Source: Caulobacter radicis (GTDB lineage: Bacteria > Pseudomonadota > Alphaproteobacteria > Caulobacterales > Caulobacteraceae). From it: a stretch of 64,000 bases of DNA. A program made the translations under genes and the position numbers. This document shows, in pieces, positions 9,280-17,568 of this stretch. The DNA is taken from the NCBI RefSeq assembly GCF_003094615.1, contig NZ_QDKO01000042.1:62001-126000 (forward strand), in the 5' to 3' direction. Under the pieces are notes generated by a model, which had not been told where the DNA came from, ran no database searches, and saw only the letters and a program-made list of their open reading frames with translations. The first letter of the stretch is position 1, and each line of letters begins with the position of its first letter.

Positions 9280-9975
9280 ATGCGCGCCCTGCTGATCGAG
9301 GACAATGTTCGGCTCGGCCAGGCGACCATGCGGTCGCTGGTGAAAGCCGGCTTCGCCATCGACCTCTTCGAAACCGTCGAAGATGGCTGGCACGCTTGGC
9401 GCAGCGCGCCCTACGAGGCGGTGGTGCTCGACATCCTCCTTGGGCAGGGCAGCGGCCTTGATCTCCTGGCCAGGGCCAGGAGCGCAGGCTTGCGCACTCC
9501 GGTGTTGATGCTGACGGCCCTGGGTTCGGTCGACCAACGTGTCCAGGGTCTTGAGCAGGGCGCAGACGACTATCTGGTCAAACCCTTCGCGATCGAGGAA
9601 CTGGTCGCACGTTTGCGGGCCTTGGGACGCCGGCCCGCCCTCACGGCCGCCGGCATCATGCGCTATGGCGAGCTTAGCTATGACAAGAGCGCCAATGAAA
9701 TCAGCGTCGGGGACGCCCGCGTGGCCCTGTCGAGGGGAGAGAGCATCGTGCTGGAGCGGTGCCTGCGTCATCCCGAGCGGGTGGTCACCAAGACCCAGCT
9801 TGGCGAGAGCCTGCACAGCCTCGATCAGGACTACACCGACAACTCCATCCAGATGCATGTCCATCGGGTGCGTCGCAAGATGGCTGACCTCCGCGCAGAC
9901 GTCACCATTCGAGCCCTCCGCGGTTTGGGCTACATGCTCGTGCGGCTGAGAGGCGACGTGGCGCTGCACGACTGA
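9280..9975 (+). CDS. OmpR/QseB-type response regulator
   Basis: 231 residues. The receiver domain has the phosphorylation Asp at residue 51 (VVLDILLGQGSG), the switch region MLTALGS and the Lys in DDYLVKPF. The C-terminal winged helix (about residues 130-225) contains YTDNSIQMHVHRVRRKM and IRALRGLGYML. It follows the mipA-like gene and converges with the histidine kinase gene, with six bases between stops. The two proteins are therefore neighbours but belong to opposite transcripts, which is unusual for a cognate pair. Confidence 0.93.
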   Translation: MRALLIEDNVRLGQATMRSLVKAGFAIDLFETVEDGWHAWRSAPYEAVVLDILLGQGSGLDLLARARSAGLRTPVLMLTALGSVDQRVQGLEQGADDYLVKPFAIEELVARLRALGRRPALTAAGIMRYGELSYDKSANEISVGDARVALSRGESIVLERCLRHPERVVTKTQLGESLHSLDQDYTDNSIQMHVHRVRRKMADLRADVTIRALRGLGYMLVRLRGDVALHD

Positions 9976-9981
9976 CGAGCC

Positions 9982-11025
9982 TCAGATCCTTTGGCGAAAG
10001 TCGAGCTCGAAGCAAGCGCCACGCGGGAAGGGTACGAGACGCACGCTGCCGCCGTGTCGCTCCATGATCTGGCGCACGATCGACAAGCCAAGACCCGCGC
10101 CTGCGCCTTGCGGGTCTCCCCGGCAGAAGCGCTCGAACAATCGGGCCCTGGCCTCGGGCGGAACGCCGGGCCCATCGTCTGAGACGCATACCAGGCCATC
10201 GGCGTCGATGGTCACCAGGATCTCAACGCCGATCGGCGTGTGGCGCACGGCGTTCTCCAGGAGATTGCGAAGCGCGGTTTCGACAAGATCGGGTTGGCCC
10301 TCGATGATCAGGTGCTCGACCACGCTGTCGAAGCCCACAATTCGACCGCCGGAGAGCACGAAGCCCGCCATGTCCATGGTTACATCGCGCGCCAAGGCCA
10401 CAAGATCGAACGAGCGCGTCTGGGCCATAACACCGCTTTCGGCCTCGCCCAGCGCCAGGAGCTGAGCCACAAGGCGACCGAGTCGCTCGAACTCCTCACT
10501 GGCGGCGCGACGCTCGTCCGGTTCCAGCAGGCTCTCGACTTGGGCGCGCAGAATGGCCAAGGGCGTTCGTAGTTCGTGCGCGGCGTTGGCGGAAAAATCG
10601 CGCTGCGCACGCCAGCCGGCCTCAAGGCGATCAATCGTGGCGTTGAACGCCTCAACCAATGGGGCGACCTCACGCGGTGCGCTTGCCACGGGCAAACGGG
10701 CGTGGATGGTCGCCGGGCCGATGTCCGCGGCCAGAAGCGAAAGTCGACGCAGAGGGCGAAGACCAACGTGGAGGGTGGTGTAGATGGCGACCATCATCAA
10801 GGCGATGAAGATCAGGATCATCGGCAGGCGCTCGCTGGCTTCCATCACCATACGCATGGGGTTCAGGCGGGCGAAAACGGGAAGCGCGACGGTCTCTTCA
10901 TTTCGCCCGAGAAGTTCGGCGATGACAAAACCCAAGGCCACGACCAAGGCGACCGAGGGAAACAGCATCCAGAGCAAGGATCGGCCCCAGCGTCGTGGGG
11001 GCAGGCCAAGCAAGGCGCGCAGCAT
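9982..11025 (-). CDS. Membrane histidine kinase, last gene of the mla operon
   Basis: 347 residues from ATG 11025. The start codon shares its A with the TGA of mlaF (TGATG), which fixes the start and indicates translational coupling. Two membrane segments (about residues 18-40 and 67-88) enclose a periplasmic loop of only some 30 residues. A HAMP-like linker, a HisKA domain with the phospho-acceptor His-150 (NAAHELRTP) and an HATPase_c domain (LLENAVRHTP, VSDDGPGVPPE, GAGLGLSIV) follow. The likely partner is the convergent regulator at 9280. Its place in the lipid-transport operon suggests that it senses the envelope state. Confidence 0.92.
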   Translation of the reverse strand: MLRALLGLPPRRWGRSLLWMLFPSVALVVALGFVIAELLGRNEETVALPVFARLNPMRMVMEASERLPMILIFIALMMVAIYTTLHVGLRPLRRLSLLAADIGPATIHARLPVASAPREVAPLVEAFNATIDRLEAGWRAQRDFSANAAHELRTPLAILRAQVESLLEPDERRAASEEFERLGRLVAQLLALGEAESGVMAQTRSFDLVALARDVTMDMAGFVLSGGRIVGFDSVVEHLIIEGQPDLVETALRNLLENAVRHTPIGVEILVTIDADGLVCVSDDGPGVPPEARARLFERFCRGDPQGAGAGLGLSIVRQIMERHGGSVRLVPFPRGACFELDFRQRI

Positions 11026-11807
11026 CAAACGATCTCCCGGGCATGAAGGTCGACAGGGCAAAGACGGGCAGCGTCCACGAAGCGGCGAACCCCTGGATCG
11101 TCGGCCTTGCCAAGATCCTGGGCCGATCCACGCCAGCGGACCCGTCCCTCGTGGAGCATAGCGATCTCGTCGCCGATCGTCTGGGCCGAGGCCAGGTCGT
11201 GGGTGATCGACACGGCGGTCGAGCCCAGTCGACGCACTAGGTCGGAGATCAGCTCGTTGATCGCCGCCGCCGTGATGGGATCAAGGCCCGTGGTCGGCTC
11301 GTCGAAGAACAGGATCTCCGGCTGGGCGACGACGGCGCGGGCGAGGCCCGCGCGCTTCTGCATGCCGCCCGACAGCTCGGACGGGAAGCGGTCGGCGACG
11401 GCCGGGGCCAGGCGCACCAGTTCCAGGGCCTCGATGGCGCGCTCCTTGGCCTCCTTGCGAGGCACACGGTCGGCGTTGATCAGGCGGAAGGCGACATTCT
11501 CCCAGACGGTCAGGCTGTCGAACAGGGCCGCGCCCTGGAACAGCACGCCGATGCGTGAGAACAGATTGCGGCGCGCGCCTTCCCACAGGCCGACGACGTT
11601 GTTGCCGTCCAGCTCGATCTTGCCGGCTTCGGGACGCATCAGGCCCAGGGCGGTCTTGATGGTCACCGACTTGCCCTGGCCCGAGCCGCCGATGATCACC
11701 AGCGACTTGCCCGGCGCGACCGACAGGTCCAGGCCGTCCAGGACCGTGTGGCCCTCGAAGCGCTTGGTGACGCCTTTCCAGGCGAGTTTCGGGATCGCTT
11801 CGGTCAT
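11025..11807 (-). CDS. mlaF: MlaF, ATPase of the phospholipid transport ABC complex
   Basis: 260 residues. Walker A is GGSGQGKSV (about residues 40-48), the signature is LSGGMQKRAGLARA, Walker B is ILFFDEPTTGLDP and the switch His is in SITHDLASA. FEGHTVLDGLDLSV and the MQKR signature are typical of MlaF/Ttg2A. With MlaE, MlaD and MlaC it moves phospholipids between inner and outer membranes to maintain outer-membrane asymmetry. The start overlaps the mlaE stop by four bases (ATGA), and the stop overlaps the kinase start. Confidence 0.95.
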   Translation of the reverse strand: MTEAIPKLAWKGVTKRFEGHTVLDGLDLSVAPGKSLVIIGGSGQGKSVTIKTALGLMRPEAGKIELDGNNVVGLWEGARRNLFSRIGVLFQGAALFDSLTVWENVAFRLINADRVPRKEAKERAIEALELVRLAPAVADRFPSELSGGMQKRAGLARAVVAQPEILFFDEPTTGLDPITAAAINELISDLVRRLGSTAVSITHDLASAQTIGDEIAMLHEGRVRWRGSAQDLGKADDPGVRRFVDAARLCPVDLHAREIV

Positions 11808-12616
11808 GGGGCGATTTGGGTGAAGAGGGTTGTCAGGAGGTAGTCCGAGGCGAAGATCAGGATGGCCGAGGAGACCACCGCGTGGGTCGTCGCCCGGCCG
11901 ACGCCGCGCGCGCCCCCCTTGGCGTTGTAGCCGTGATAGCAGCCCATCAGCGCCACGATGAAGCCGAACACCGCCGCCTTGATCAGGCCCGACAGGATGT
12001 CCCAGCCCTGCAGAAAATCGATGGTGTTGCGGATGTAGACGGCCGAGCTAAAGTCCAGCACGCGGGTGGCGACCAGCCAGCCGCCGGCGACGCCGATGGT
12101 GTCGGCCACGGCGGTCAGCAGCGGCAGCATCAGCACCCCGGCCATCAGGCGCGGGCCGACCAGGTAGCGGAAGGGATCGGTCGACAGGGTGCGCATGGCG
12201 TCGATCTGCTCGGTCGCGCGCATGGCCCCGATTTCGGCGGCGATGGCGGCCGAGGCCCGGCCGGCCAGCATCAGGGCGGCCAGCACGGGACCAAGTTCCC
12301 GCGTGATCCCCAGCGCGACGATCTGCGGCATCACCTGCTCGGCGTTGAAGCGCCCGCCGCCGGTGAAGATATTCAAAGCAAGGGCCGCGCCGGTGAAGAT
12401 GGCCGTCAGGCCCACCACCGGCAGCGAGAAGAAGCCGATCGCCACGATCTGGCGCCACAGCTGGCCCAGGAACCACGGCGGGCTCAGGGCGGCGGCGGTT
12501 CCACGCACGGCGAAGACGCCGACGCCGCCGACCATGCGGACGGCCGCCAGGGTCGAGCGCCCCAGCATCTGGATCGGAGTAGCGGCGACCTTCCGAGCCG
12601 CCCCAGCCGCAGTCAT
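11804..12616 (-). CDS. mlaE: MlaE, permease of the phospholipid transport ABC complex
   Basis: 270 residues with five to six membrane segments. Diagnostic MlaE/YrbE sequence is present: LGPVLAALMLAGRASAAIAAEIGAM and RATEQIDAMRTLSTDPFRYLVGPR. The N-terminus (about 45 residues, ATPIQMLGRSTLAAVRMVGG) is the amphipathic entry helix region of the family. It starts immediately after the mlaD stop. Confidence 0.95.
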   Translation of the reverse strand: MTAAGAARKVAATPIQMLGRSTLAAVRMVGGVGVFAVRGTAAALSPPWFLGQLWRQIVAIGFFSLPVVGLTAIFTGAALALNIFTGGGRFNAEQVMPQIVALGITRELGPVLAALMLAGRASAAIAAEIGAMRATEQIDAMRTLSTDPFRYLVGPRLMAGVLMLPLLTAVADTIGVAGGWLVATRVLDFSSAVYIRNTIDFLQGWDILSGLIKAAVFGFIVALMGCYHGYNAKGGARGVGRATTHAVVSSAILIFASDYLLTTLFTQIAP

Positions 12617-13132
12617 CTAGTAACGCTCGGCTCGCCGCGCAGCCGCGGCAGGGGGCGCGGGAGCCGCAGCAGCGTCGCCGCCGTCTTGCGGACGGATTAC
12701 CGAGCCGATCAGGCCAAACAGGTCGACCGCGCCTTGCGTGTTCTCGATCTGGCCGCCGGCCTTTATGTCCTCAAGCGAGGCGCCGGGGGCGATCGAGACG
12801 TGCGCGCCGCCCAGGATGCCGTCGCTGGTGATCTTGGCCGTGGAGTCGGCTGGCAGCTTGACCGTCGGGTCGATGGAGAGCTTGGCGACGGCCAGATAGG
12901 TGTTGGGATCCAGCGTGATCTGCGAAACCGTTCCGACCTTGACGCCGGCGACGCTGACCGCCGCGCCCGGGGCCAGGGAGCCGGCCTCGCCGAACTTGGC
13001 GCTGATCTCGTAGTCGCCGCCCTTCATGTGGACGCCGCCCACGCTCAGCGAGTAGGTCAGAAAGCCCGCCGCCAGGACGAGTACGATGACGCCCACGGCC
13101 GTTTCCGCCGTGGCTTGGCCCATCGGCTTCAT
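12617..13132 (-). CDS. mlaD: MlaD, MCE-domain lipid carrier of the inner membrane
   Basis: 171 residues. One N-terminal membrane anchor (about residues 8-28) is followed by a single MCE domain (about 38-118: YEISAKFGEAGSLAPGAAVSVAGVKVGTV, ITSDGILGGAHVSI). A C-terminal tail rich in Ala and Pro follows. MlaD forms the hexameric periplasmic channel of the MlaFEDB complex. The start overlaps the mlaC stop by four bases. No separate mlaB (STAS) gene lies in this operon. Confidence 0.94.
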   Translation of the reverse strand: MKPMGQATAETAVGVIVLVLAAGFLTYSLSVGGVHMKGGDYEISAKFGEAGSLAPGAAVSVAGVKVGTVSQITLDPNTYLAVAKLSIDPTVKLPADSTAKITSDGILGGAHVSIAPGASLEDIKAGGQIENTQGAVDLFGLIGSVIRPQDGGDAAAAPAPPAAAARRAERY

Positions 13133-13755
13133 CGGCGTGGCGGCGCATCGCTGCGCAGGCGGTCGATCAACACCTCGATATCGCCGCCGGCGTTGTCGAT
13201 CGCCGAGACAAAATCTTGTTGCTGGGTGATGGCCAGCCAGACGCCGCGAAACTGAACATCGACTACGCGCCAGCCTCCGGGCGATTGGATGATGCGCCAG
13301 GATACTGGCACTGGTCGATCTAGCTGGCCGCCGCTGATCTCGGTGGCGACGACGACGTCGCCAGGCTTGCGCGCGACCGAGCCGACCACCGACACACGCT
13401 CGCCGCCATAGTCGCTCAGGCGGTCCCTGTAGACCCGCTCAACATAGGAGCGGAAGGCCAGAGCGAAACGCCGCTTTTGATCGGGCGTAATCGTGCGAGC
13501 GTATTTGCCCAGGACGAAATAGGTGACACGCGGTACGTCGGCCAAATCATCGATCGCCTTGTGGAACGCAGCGTTCTTTTGAGCTGCGGTGGCGGTCTTG
13601 TCGCTCAGGACGCCGAGCAGACGGTTGGCGCTCGTGCGCACGAAGGCTTCGGCGCTCGCGTCGCGGGCGGCCGCCAGTACGGGTTGGGGATAGGCGCTCG
13701 GCAGCAGGAGGAGCCAGGGCAGGATGCGTCGCGATATGGTCGATGGCGCGCTCAA
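13129..13755 (-). CDS. mlaC: MlaC, periplasmic phospholipid carrier
   Basis: 208 residues with a signal peptide (LPWLLLLPSAYPQPVLA). The mature part shows the Ttg2/MlaC fold signatures: YFVLGKYARTITPDQKRRFALAFRSYVERVYRDRL and WRVVDVQFRGVWLAITQQQDF. MlaC ferries phospholipids across the periplasm between MlaA at the outer membrane and MlaFED at the inner membrane. The start overlaps the mlaA stop by four bases, and the stop overlaps mlaD. Confidence 0.93.
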   Translation of the reverse strand: MSAPSTISRRILPWLLLLPSAYPQPVLAAARDASAEAFVRTSANRLLGVLSDKTATAAQKNAAFHKAIDDLADVPRVTYFVLGKYARTITPDQKRRFALAFRSYVERVYRDRLSDYGGERVSVVGSVARKPGDVVVATEISGGQLDRPVPVSWRIIQSPGGWRVVDVQFRGVWLAITQQQDFVSAIDNAGGDIEVLIDRLRSDAPPRR

Positions 13756-14600
13756 GGTTCGATCCTCGCCGCATCAAAGTCGGGCAGAACCTGCACGCCG
13801 CCCTTGGCTTGACGCACGACGTCGGCGCGGTTTTGCAGATAGGCCGAGCGCATCATCGCGTAAGGGTCGGCTGCATCGTCGAGCGCGCGAATGAAGCCGT
13901 CCGCGTTGGCGCGGGCATCTACGCTCGTGACGCCGCCGCGGATCATTCCAAAGTTGGAGGCGCCGGCGGTGGCCATGGCGACCGGGTCGGCCATGGTGTC
14001 GACGAGACGTCCTGCGCCGTCGCGCAGGGTGGTGGGGCCCAACAGCGGCAGGACGACATAGCGGCCGGACTCGGCGCCATAGCGGCCCAGGGTCTGGCCG
14101 AAGTCGGATCGGTGGCCCTCAAGGCCCAATTTGGCCCCTACGTCGAACAACCCCAAACCTCCGACCGTGGAGTTGATCAGGAAGCGCGAGGTGGTCACGC
14201 CGGCCGCGCGGGGGCGCCCCTGGGCCAAATCATTGATCGCAGTGCCTGGCTCACCCAGATTGGTGACGACAGAGGAGACCCGGTTGCGCACGCCCTTGGA
14301 CGTGATCTTCATGTAGCCTCGTCCGATTGGACCGAACACATATCGATCAAGGCCGCGATTGAGCTTGAAGGTCCGGCGATTGAAGCCTTCCCACGGATCG
14401 GCCGGCGTGGCCGAGGCTTCCTGAGCTTGGTCGTTGTCGGCGGGCGGCGGGACAGCGAGCTGGCTAACGACCGTTGGTTCCTGGGCGAGCGGTTCGGCCA
14501 GGGTTTGTGCGAACCCCGTGCTCGAGGCGCAGACGGTCAAAAACGCCGCGCTTAGCCAACAAACTTGGCGATTGGCGGCAGAGAAAGAGCAAGGCGTCAT
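13752..14600 (-). CDS. mlaA: MlaA/VacJ-type outer-membrane lipid transport protein
   Basis: 282 residues. The conserved MlaA core runs from about residue 67 (DPWEGFNRRTFKLNRGLDRYV) through INDLAQGRPRAAGVTTSRFLINSTVGGLGLFDVGAKLG to DFGQTLGRYGAESGRYVVLPLLGPTTLRDGAG. MlaA sits in the outer membrane and removes phospholipids from the outer leaflet. Most homologues are lipoproteins. Here the leader (VCWLSAAFLTVCASSTGFAQ) has a Cys after Val, a poor lipobox, and a plausible signal peptidase I site at GFAQ. It is the first gene of the operon mlaA-C-D-E-F-kinase. Confidence 0.92.
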   Translation of the reverse strand: MTPCSFSAANRQVCWLSAAFLTVCASSTGFAQTLAEPLAQEPTVVSQLAVPPPADNDQAQEASATPADPWEGFNRRTFKLNRGLDRYVFGPIGRGYMKITSKGVRNRVSSVVTNLGEPGTAINDLAQGRPRAAGVTTSRFLINSTVGGLGLFDVGAKLGLEGHRSDFGQTLGRYGAESGRYVVLPLLGPTTLRDGAGRLVDTMADPVAMATAGASNFGMIRGGVTSVDARANADGFIRALDDAADPYAMMRSAYLQNRADVVRQAKGGVQVLPDFDAARIEP

Positions 14601-14964
14601 AGCTAGGCGACTCCATGGCGGTGTCCCCCTTTGCGAAGCCAGCCTTTCGCGAAGCTTTCAGTCCGATACGATTTGCATTTGCCTTAGCGAGAGGCGCCTC
14701 GTCTTGCGGTCGGCGATCGGCGCGTTGCGAGCCATCATCTCAGCCTGGCTCGTCTCGAAGCGATCAGATCGTCTTCGGCTAGACTTGGGTCCAGCGCCCC
14801 AGCTTCCGGAGCCAACCTGAGAAATGACGGCGACGAGATCCGCGCCGCAAGAATGATCGAGATGGCGGGCCGACTGCGTGCGCCGAAGGCAGAGATTGTA
14901 GTCAATGTCGGGTCGCGATTGGCGCTCTCGACCTCTGAACGAAGGCGCCTCGCCACCGCGGCCA
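14601..14964. other. Upstream region of the mla operon
   Basis: A 364-bp gap between the mlaA start and the LysR stop. It must hold the mla promoter. I see no clear -35/-10 pair, dyad or credible small gene; the short frames here lack coding character. Confidence 0.4.
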
Positions 14965-15855
14965 TCAGAGCGGAATAGACACGGAGCGCGCGAAAGCCTC
15001 TCCAGCCCGACTCCGGTAACGGTCGGCATGGCGAAGAAGCCGGAATGGACGCTCGCGCAGCACGAACGGCGCGACGACCAGTCGACCTGCGGCGAGGGCC
15101 GCGCGCGCGACGCTTTCGGAAAGCGCGGTGGCGCCTCCGCCGGCCTCGGCGGCGCCCAGAACCGCCTCGTTTGACGGCAGGCTCATGGCGACCTGAAGGT
15201 CGCCTGGTTCGACGCCGGCCTCACCGAGCGCCTCCTCCAAGGTCGACCGGGTTCCAGACCCAGGCTCGCGAAGCACCCACGGAGACGAGACAAGGTCGCT
15301 GGCGCTAAGCCGTCGGCGGCCGGCCCAGGGATGGTCGGGGGCGACCATGACGGCGAGCCGGTCCGTGCCAACCCGGGCTTGGAGCAGGGCCGCCTCCTCG
15401 ACCGCGCCTTCTACAAGACCGATCTCGGCGACGCCGTCGAGAACCGCCTGGGCGGCCACCTGGGTGTTGCCGATCTGAACCTGAAGATCGACATTGGGAT
15501 GGTCTCGGTGGAACCGCACCAGCCTCGGCGGAAGCCAATAGCCGGCGATGGTCTGGCTGGCGAACACGCTTACGCGTCCTCGCCGCAGGGCGCCCATGTC
15601 GGCCAGGACGGCTTCGGCGGCGGCGGCCCTGGACAGCACCGCACGCGCTTCGGGCAGGAAGACTCGCCCCATCTCGTTGAGCTCTACGCTTCGCCCCACC
15701 CGATCGAACAGGCGGATGCCGTGTTCGGCTTCCAGGGCAGCTACTGCGTTCGAAACAGCCGACTGGGTCAGGTTGAGGTCCCGAGCCGCGGCCGTGACAT
15801 GCTGCCGCTCGGCCACGGCGACGAAGATGCGCAGGCGTTCGAGCGTCACGATCAT
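14965..15855 (-). CDS. LysR-family regulator next to a YeiH-type exporter
   Basis: 296 residues. The N-terminal winged helix (residues 5-62, LRIFVAVAERQHVTAAARDLNLTQSAVSNAVAALE) is standard LysR. The effector domain begins near residue 90 (GRVSVFASQTIAGYWLPPRL). Such regulators (YeiE/CysB-like) often lie divergent to YeiH exporters, and YeiE is known to sense sulfite in enterobacteria. The gene is divergent from the exporter with a 71-base gap containing an imperfect 10-bp dyad, so it probably controls both. Confidence 0.92.
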   Translation of the reverse strand: MIVTLERLRIFVAVAERQHVTAAARDLNLTQSAVSNAVAALEAEHGIRLFDRVGRSVELNEMGRVFLPEARAVLSRAAAAEAVLADMGALRRGRVSVFASQTIAGYWLPPRLVRFHRDHPNVDLQVQIGNTQVAAQAVLDGVAEIGLVEGAVEEAALLQARVGTDRLAVMVAPDHPWAGRRRLSASDLVSSPWVLREPGSGTRSTLEEALGEAGVEPGDLQVAMSLPSNEAVLGAAEAGGGATALSESVARAALAAGRLVVAPFVLRERPFRLLRHADRYRSRAGEAFARSVSIPL

Positions 15856-15864
15856 TCTCCAAAT

Positions 15865-15890
15865 CGGATCATATTAAGACATATAATCCG
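15865..15890. promoter_or_regulatory. Putative LysR operator
   Basis: CGGATCATAT-N6-ATATAATCCG is an inverted repeat with 9 of 10 matching pairs and the T-N11-A spacing style of LysR boxes. It starts 10 bases upstream of the lysR start and lies 37 bases before the exporter start, in the only AT-rich patch of the gap. Confidence 0.6.
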
Positions 15891-15926
15891 TTGGACGAAT
15901 GGCCAGCGTCAACGCATCAGGCCGCC

Positions 15927-16979
15927 ATGAACCGCCTGATCCTGCGCCCGTCTTCAGACCATTTCTGGATGCCCCCCAAGGCCGCCCGGGAAATCCGACC
16001 CGGGCTGCTGCTGTCGCTGTTCGTCGCCTTGGCGGCCGTAGGCCTGGCCAGCCTGCAACGCGATCTTACTGGCGGCGTCTGGCTCGAACCCCTTGTCCTG
16101 GCGATACTCCTGGGCGCAGGCGTTCGTACAGCCTGGACGCCCGACGCGCGGTTCATGACGGGGGTCAGCTTCTCGGCCAAGATGCTGCTGGAAATCGCGG
16201 TCGTGCTGCTGGGCGCCTCAGTAAGCGCCTCGACCCTGTCTTCGCTCGGCCCGCCAATGATCGCGGGCGTCTTTGCCCTGGTCGCCATGGCGATCGCGGT
16301 CGGCTTTGGTCTGGCGCGCCTCATGGGGCTCAATCCCCGAATGGCGCTGCTGGTGGCTTGCGGCAACGCCATCTGCGGCAACTCCGCCATCGCCGCCGTG
16401 GCGCCGGTCATCGACGCCGATGGCGACGAGGTGGCGACCTCGATCTCTTTCACCGCCGTGCTCGGCGTTGTTGTCGTTCTGGCCCTGCCGCTTCTTGGCG
16501 TCCTTCTGGCGATGAACCCAACGCGATATGGAATTTTCGCGGGCCTGACGGTCTACGCCGTGCCACAGGTCCTGGCTGCGGCGGCTCCCTTCGGCGCCAA
16601 GGCCATCCAGGCCGGGACGCTCGTCAAGCTCGTGCGCGTGCTGATGCTCGGGCCAGTGATCCTCCTCCTCTCGCTCCTCTTCCCCAGCCAAGCCCGATCG
16701 GCCACCGCCCCGGGGCTTGGCAAGCTGCTGCCCTGGTTCATCGTCGGCTTCCTGCTGATGATCGCCGCAAGGAGCTTGAACCTGATCCCGGGCCCGGCCC
16801 TGCCGGTGTTCGGTGCTGTTTCGAGCGCGCTTACAGTCGTCTCGATGGCGGCCCTTGGCCTACAGACCGATCTCAAGGCCGTAAGCCGCGCCGGCGGCCG
16901 GGCCGCCGGCGCGGTGGTCCTGTCGCTCGCCGCGCTGATGCTCCTCAGCCTGACGCTCATCCGATTGCTTGACCTATAG
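15927..16979 (+). CDS. YeiH family putative sulfate/sulfite exporter
   Basis: 350 residues from ATG 15927 (Met-13 of the longer frame starting at 15891), with about ten membrane segments. ALLVACGNAICGNSAIAAVAPVI and DEVATSISFTAVLGVVVVL are the hallmark of the YeiH/UPF0324 family; YAVPQVLAAAAPFG and FGAVSSALTVVSMAALGLQTDL are also conserved. The family is linked to export of sulfite or related anions, though direct transport data are limited. Control by the divergent LysR gene is likely. Confidence 0.9.
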   Translation: MNRLILRPSSDHFWMPPKAAREIRPGLLLSLFVALAAVGLASLQRDLTGGVWLEPLVLAILLGAGVRTAWTPDARFMTGVSFSAKMLLEIAVVLLGASVSASTLSSLGPPMIAGVFALVAMAIAVGFGLARLMGLNPRMALLVACGNAICGNSAIAAVAPVIDADGDEVATSISFTAVLGVVVVLALPLLGVLLAMNPTRYGIFAGLTVYAVPQVLAAAAPFGAKAIQAGTLVKLVRVLMLGPVILLLSLLFPSQARSATAPGLGKLLPWFIVGFLLMIAARSLNLIPGPALPVFGAVSSALTVVSMAALGLQTDLKAVSRAGGRAAGAVVLSLAALMLLSLTLIRLLDL

Positions 16980-17071
16980 TGCAAGCTCGAACCAGGAGGG
17001 CCCAGCCGTCTTGGCCGGTCGAGGCTTCAGCCAGCCCTCCACCGGCCGGCCCAGTCGCTGGAGAGCTGGCC

Positions 17072-17530
17072 ATGATCCAGAGAGCCTGCCCCAAAGTCTT
17101 TCTGACGAAAGGCCGATGCAGAGAGGTTCGGCGTTATCCACGCTCTGGCCGGCAAGCAGCTGGTCAAGGGGGCCATCCAAGACAGTGGATCACCAGGGGT
17201 CGCCGCGGCTCGCGAGTTGCGGGAAGAAAGCGGGCTCATGCTGGCTTCGCCGCTCATGCCGATCGGCGTGAAGGTCATCGGCGCCGACCCAGCGCCGTGG
17301 CGTTTCTTTGCGGTGTGCCTTCGGCTCTGCCGGACAGGTGAACGCATCCGACCAAGGACGACCTTGGCCATGCCTTCAGCGTGTTCTGGCGTTCGCTGGA
17401 CGAGCCCCCGGATCGGGACTGGCGCGCAATCTTCCACGAGGCTGTCCCATTCTTCGCCTCTCGGGTGGTCAAGTACAACGGGGCCGCTTCGGGTGGCCGC
17501 CCGCCGATCTATGAGGGATCGGCGGGCTGA
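17072..17530 (+). pseudogene. Decayed Nudix hydrolase
   Basis: Fragments of one Nudix protein appear in successive frames: CPKVFLTKG at about 17090, then HALAGKQLVKG leading into VAAARELREESGL (17150-17250) and APWRFFAVCLRL, then in another frame HPTKDDLGHAFSVFWRSL, DRDWRAIFHEAVPFFASRVV and a stop at 17528. At least two frameshifts are needed to read it through. A glutamate of the Nudix box is also lost (the KG-to-REL stretch reads IQDSGSPG where GE is expected). It is therefore a pseudogene and not a sequencing artefact alone. The family normally hydrolyses nucleoside diphosphates linked to other groups. Confidence 0.75.
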
Positions 17531-17568
17531 TCGGGATGCGCCGCCTGCCGGCGGCGCCTGAAGTGCAA

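Noticed and set aside
15899..16972. Second plus-strand frame over the YeiH exporter
   Set aside because: The exporter frame has membrane segments and family motifs; the alternative is Arg/Gly/Pro-rich without motifs.
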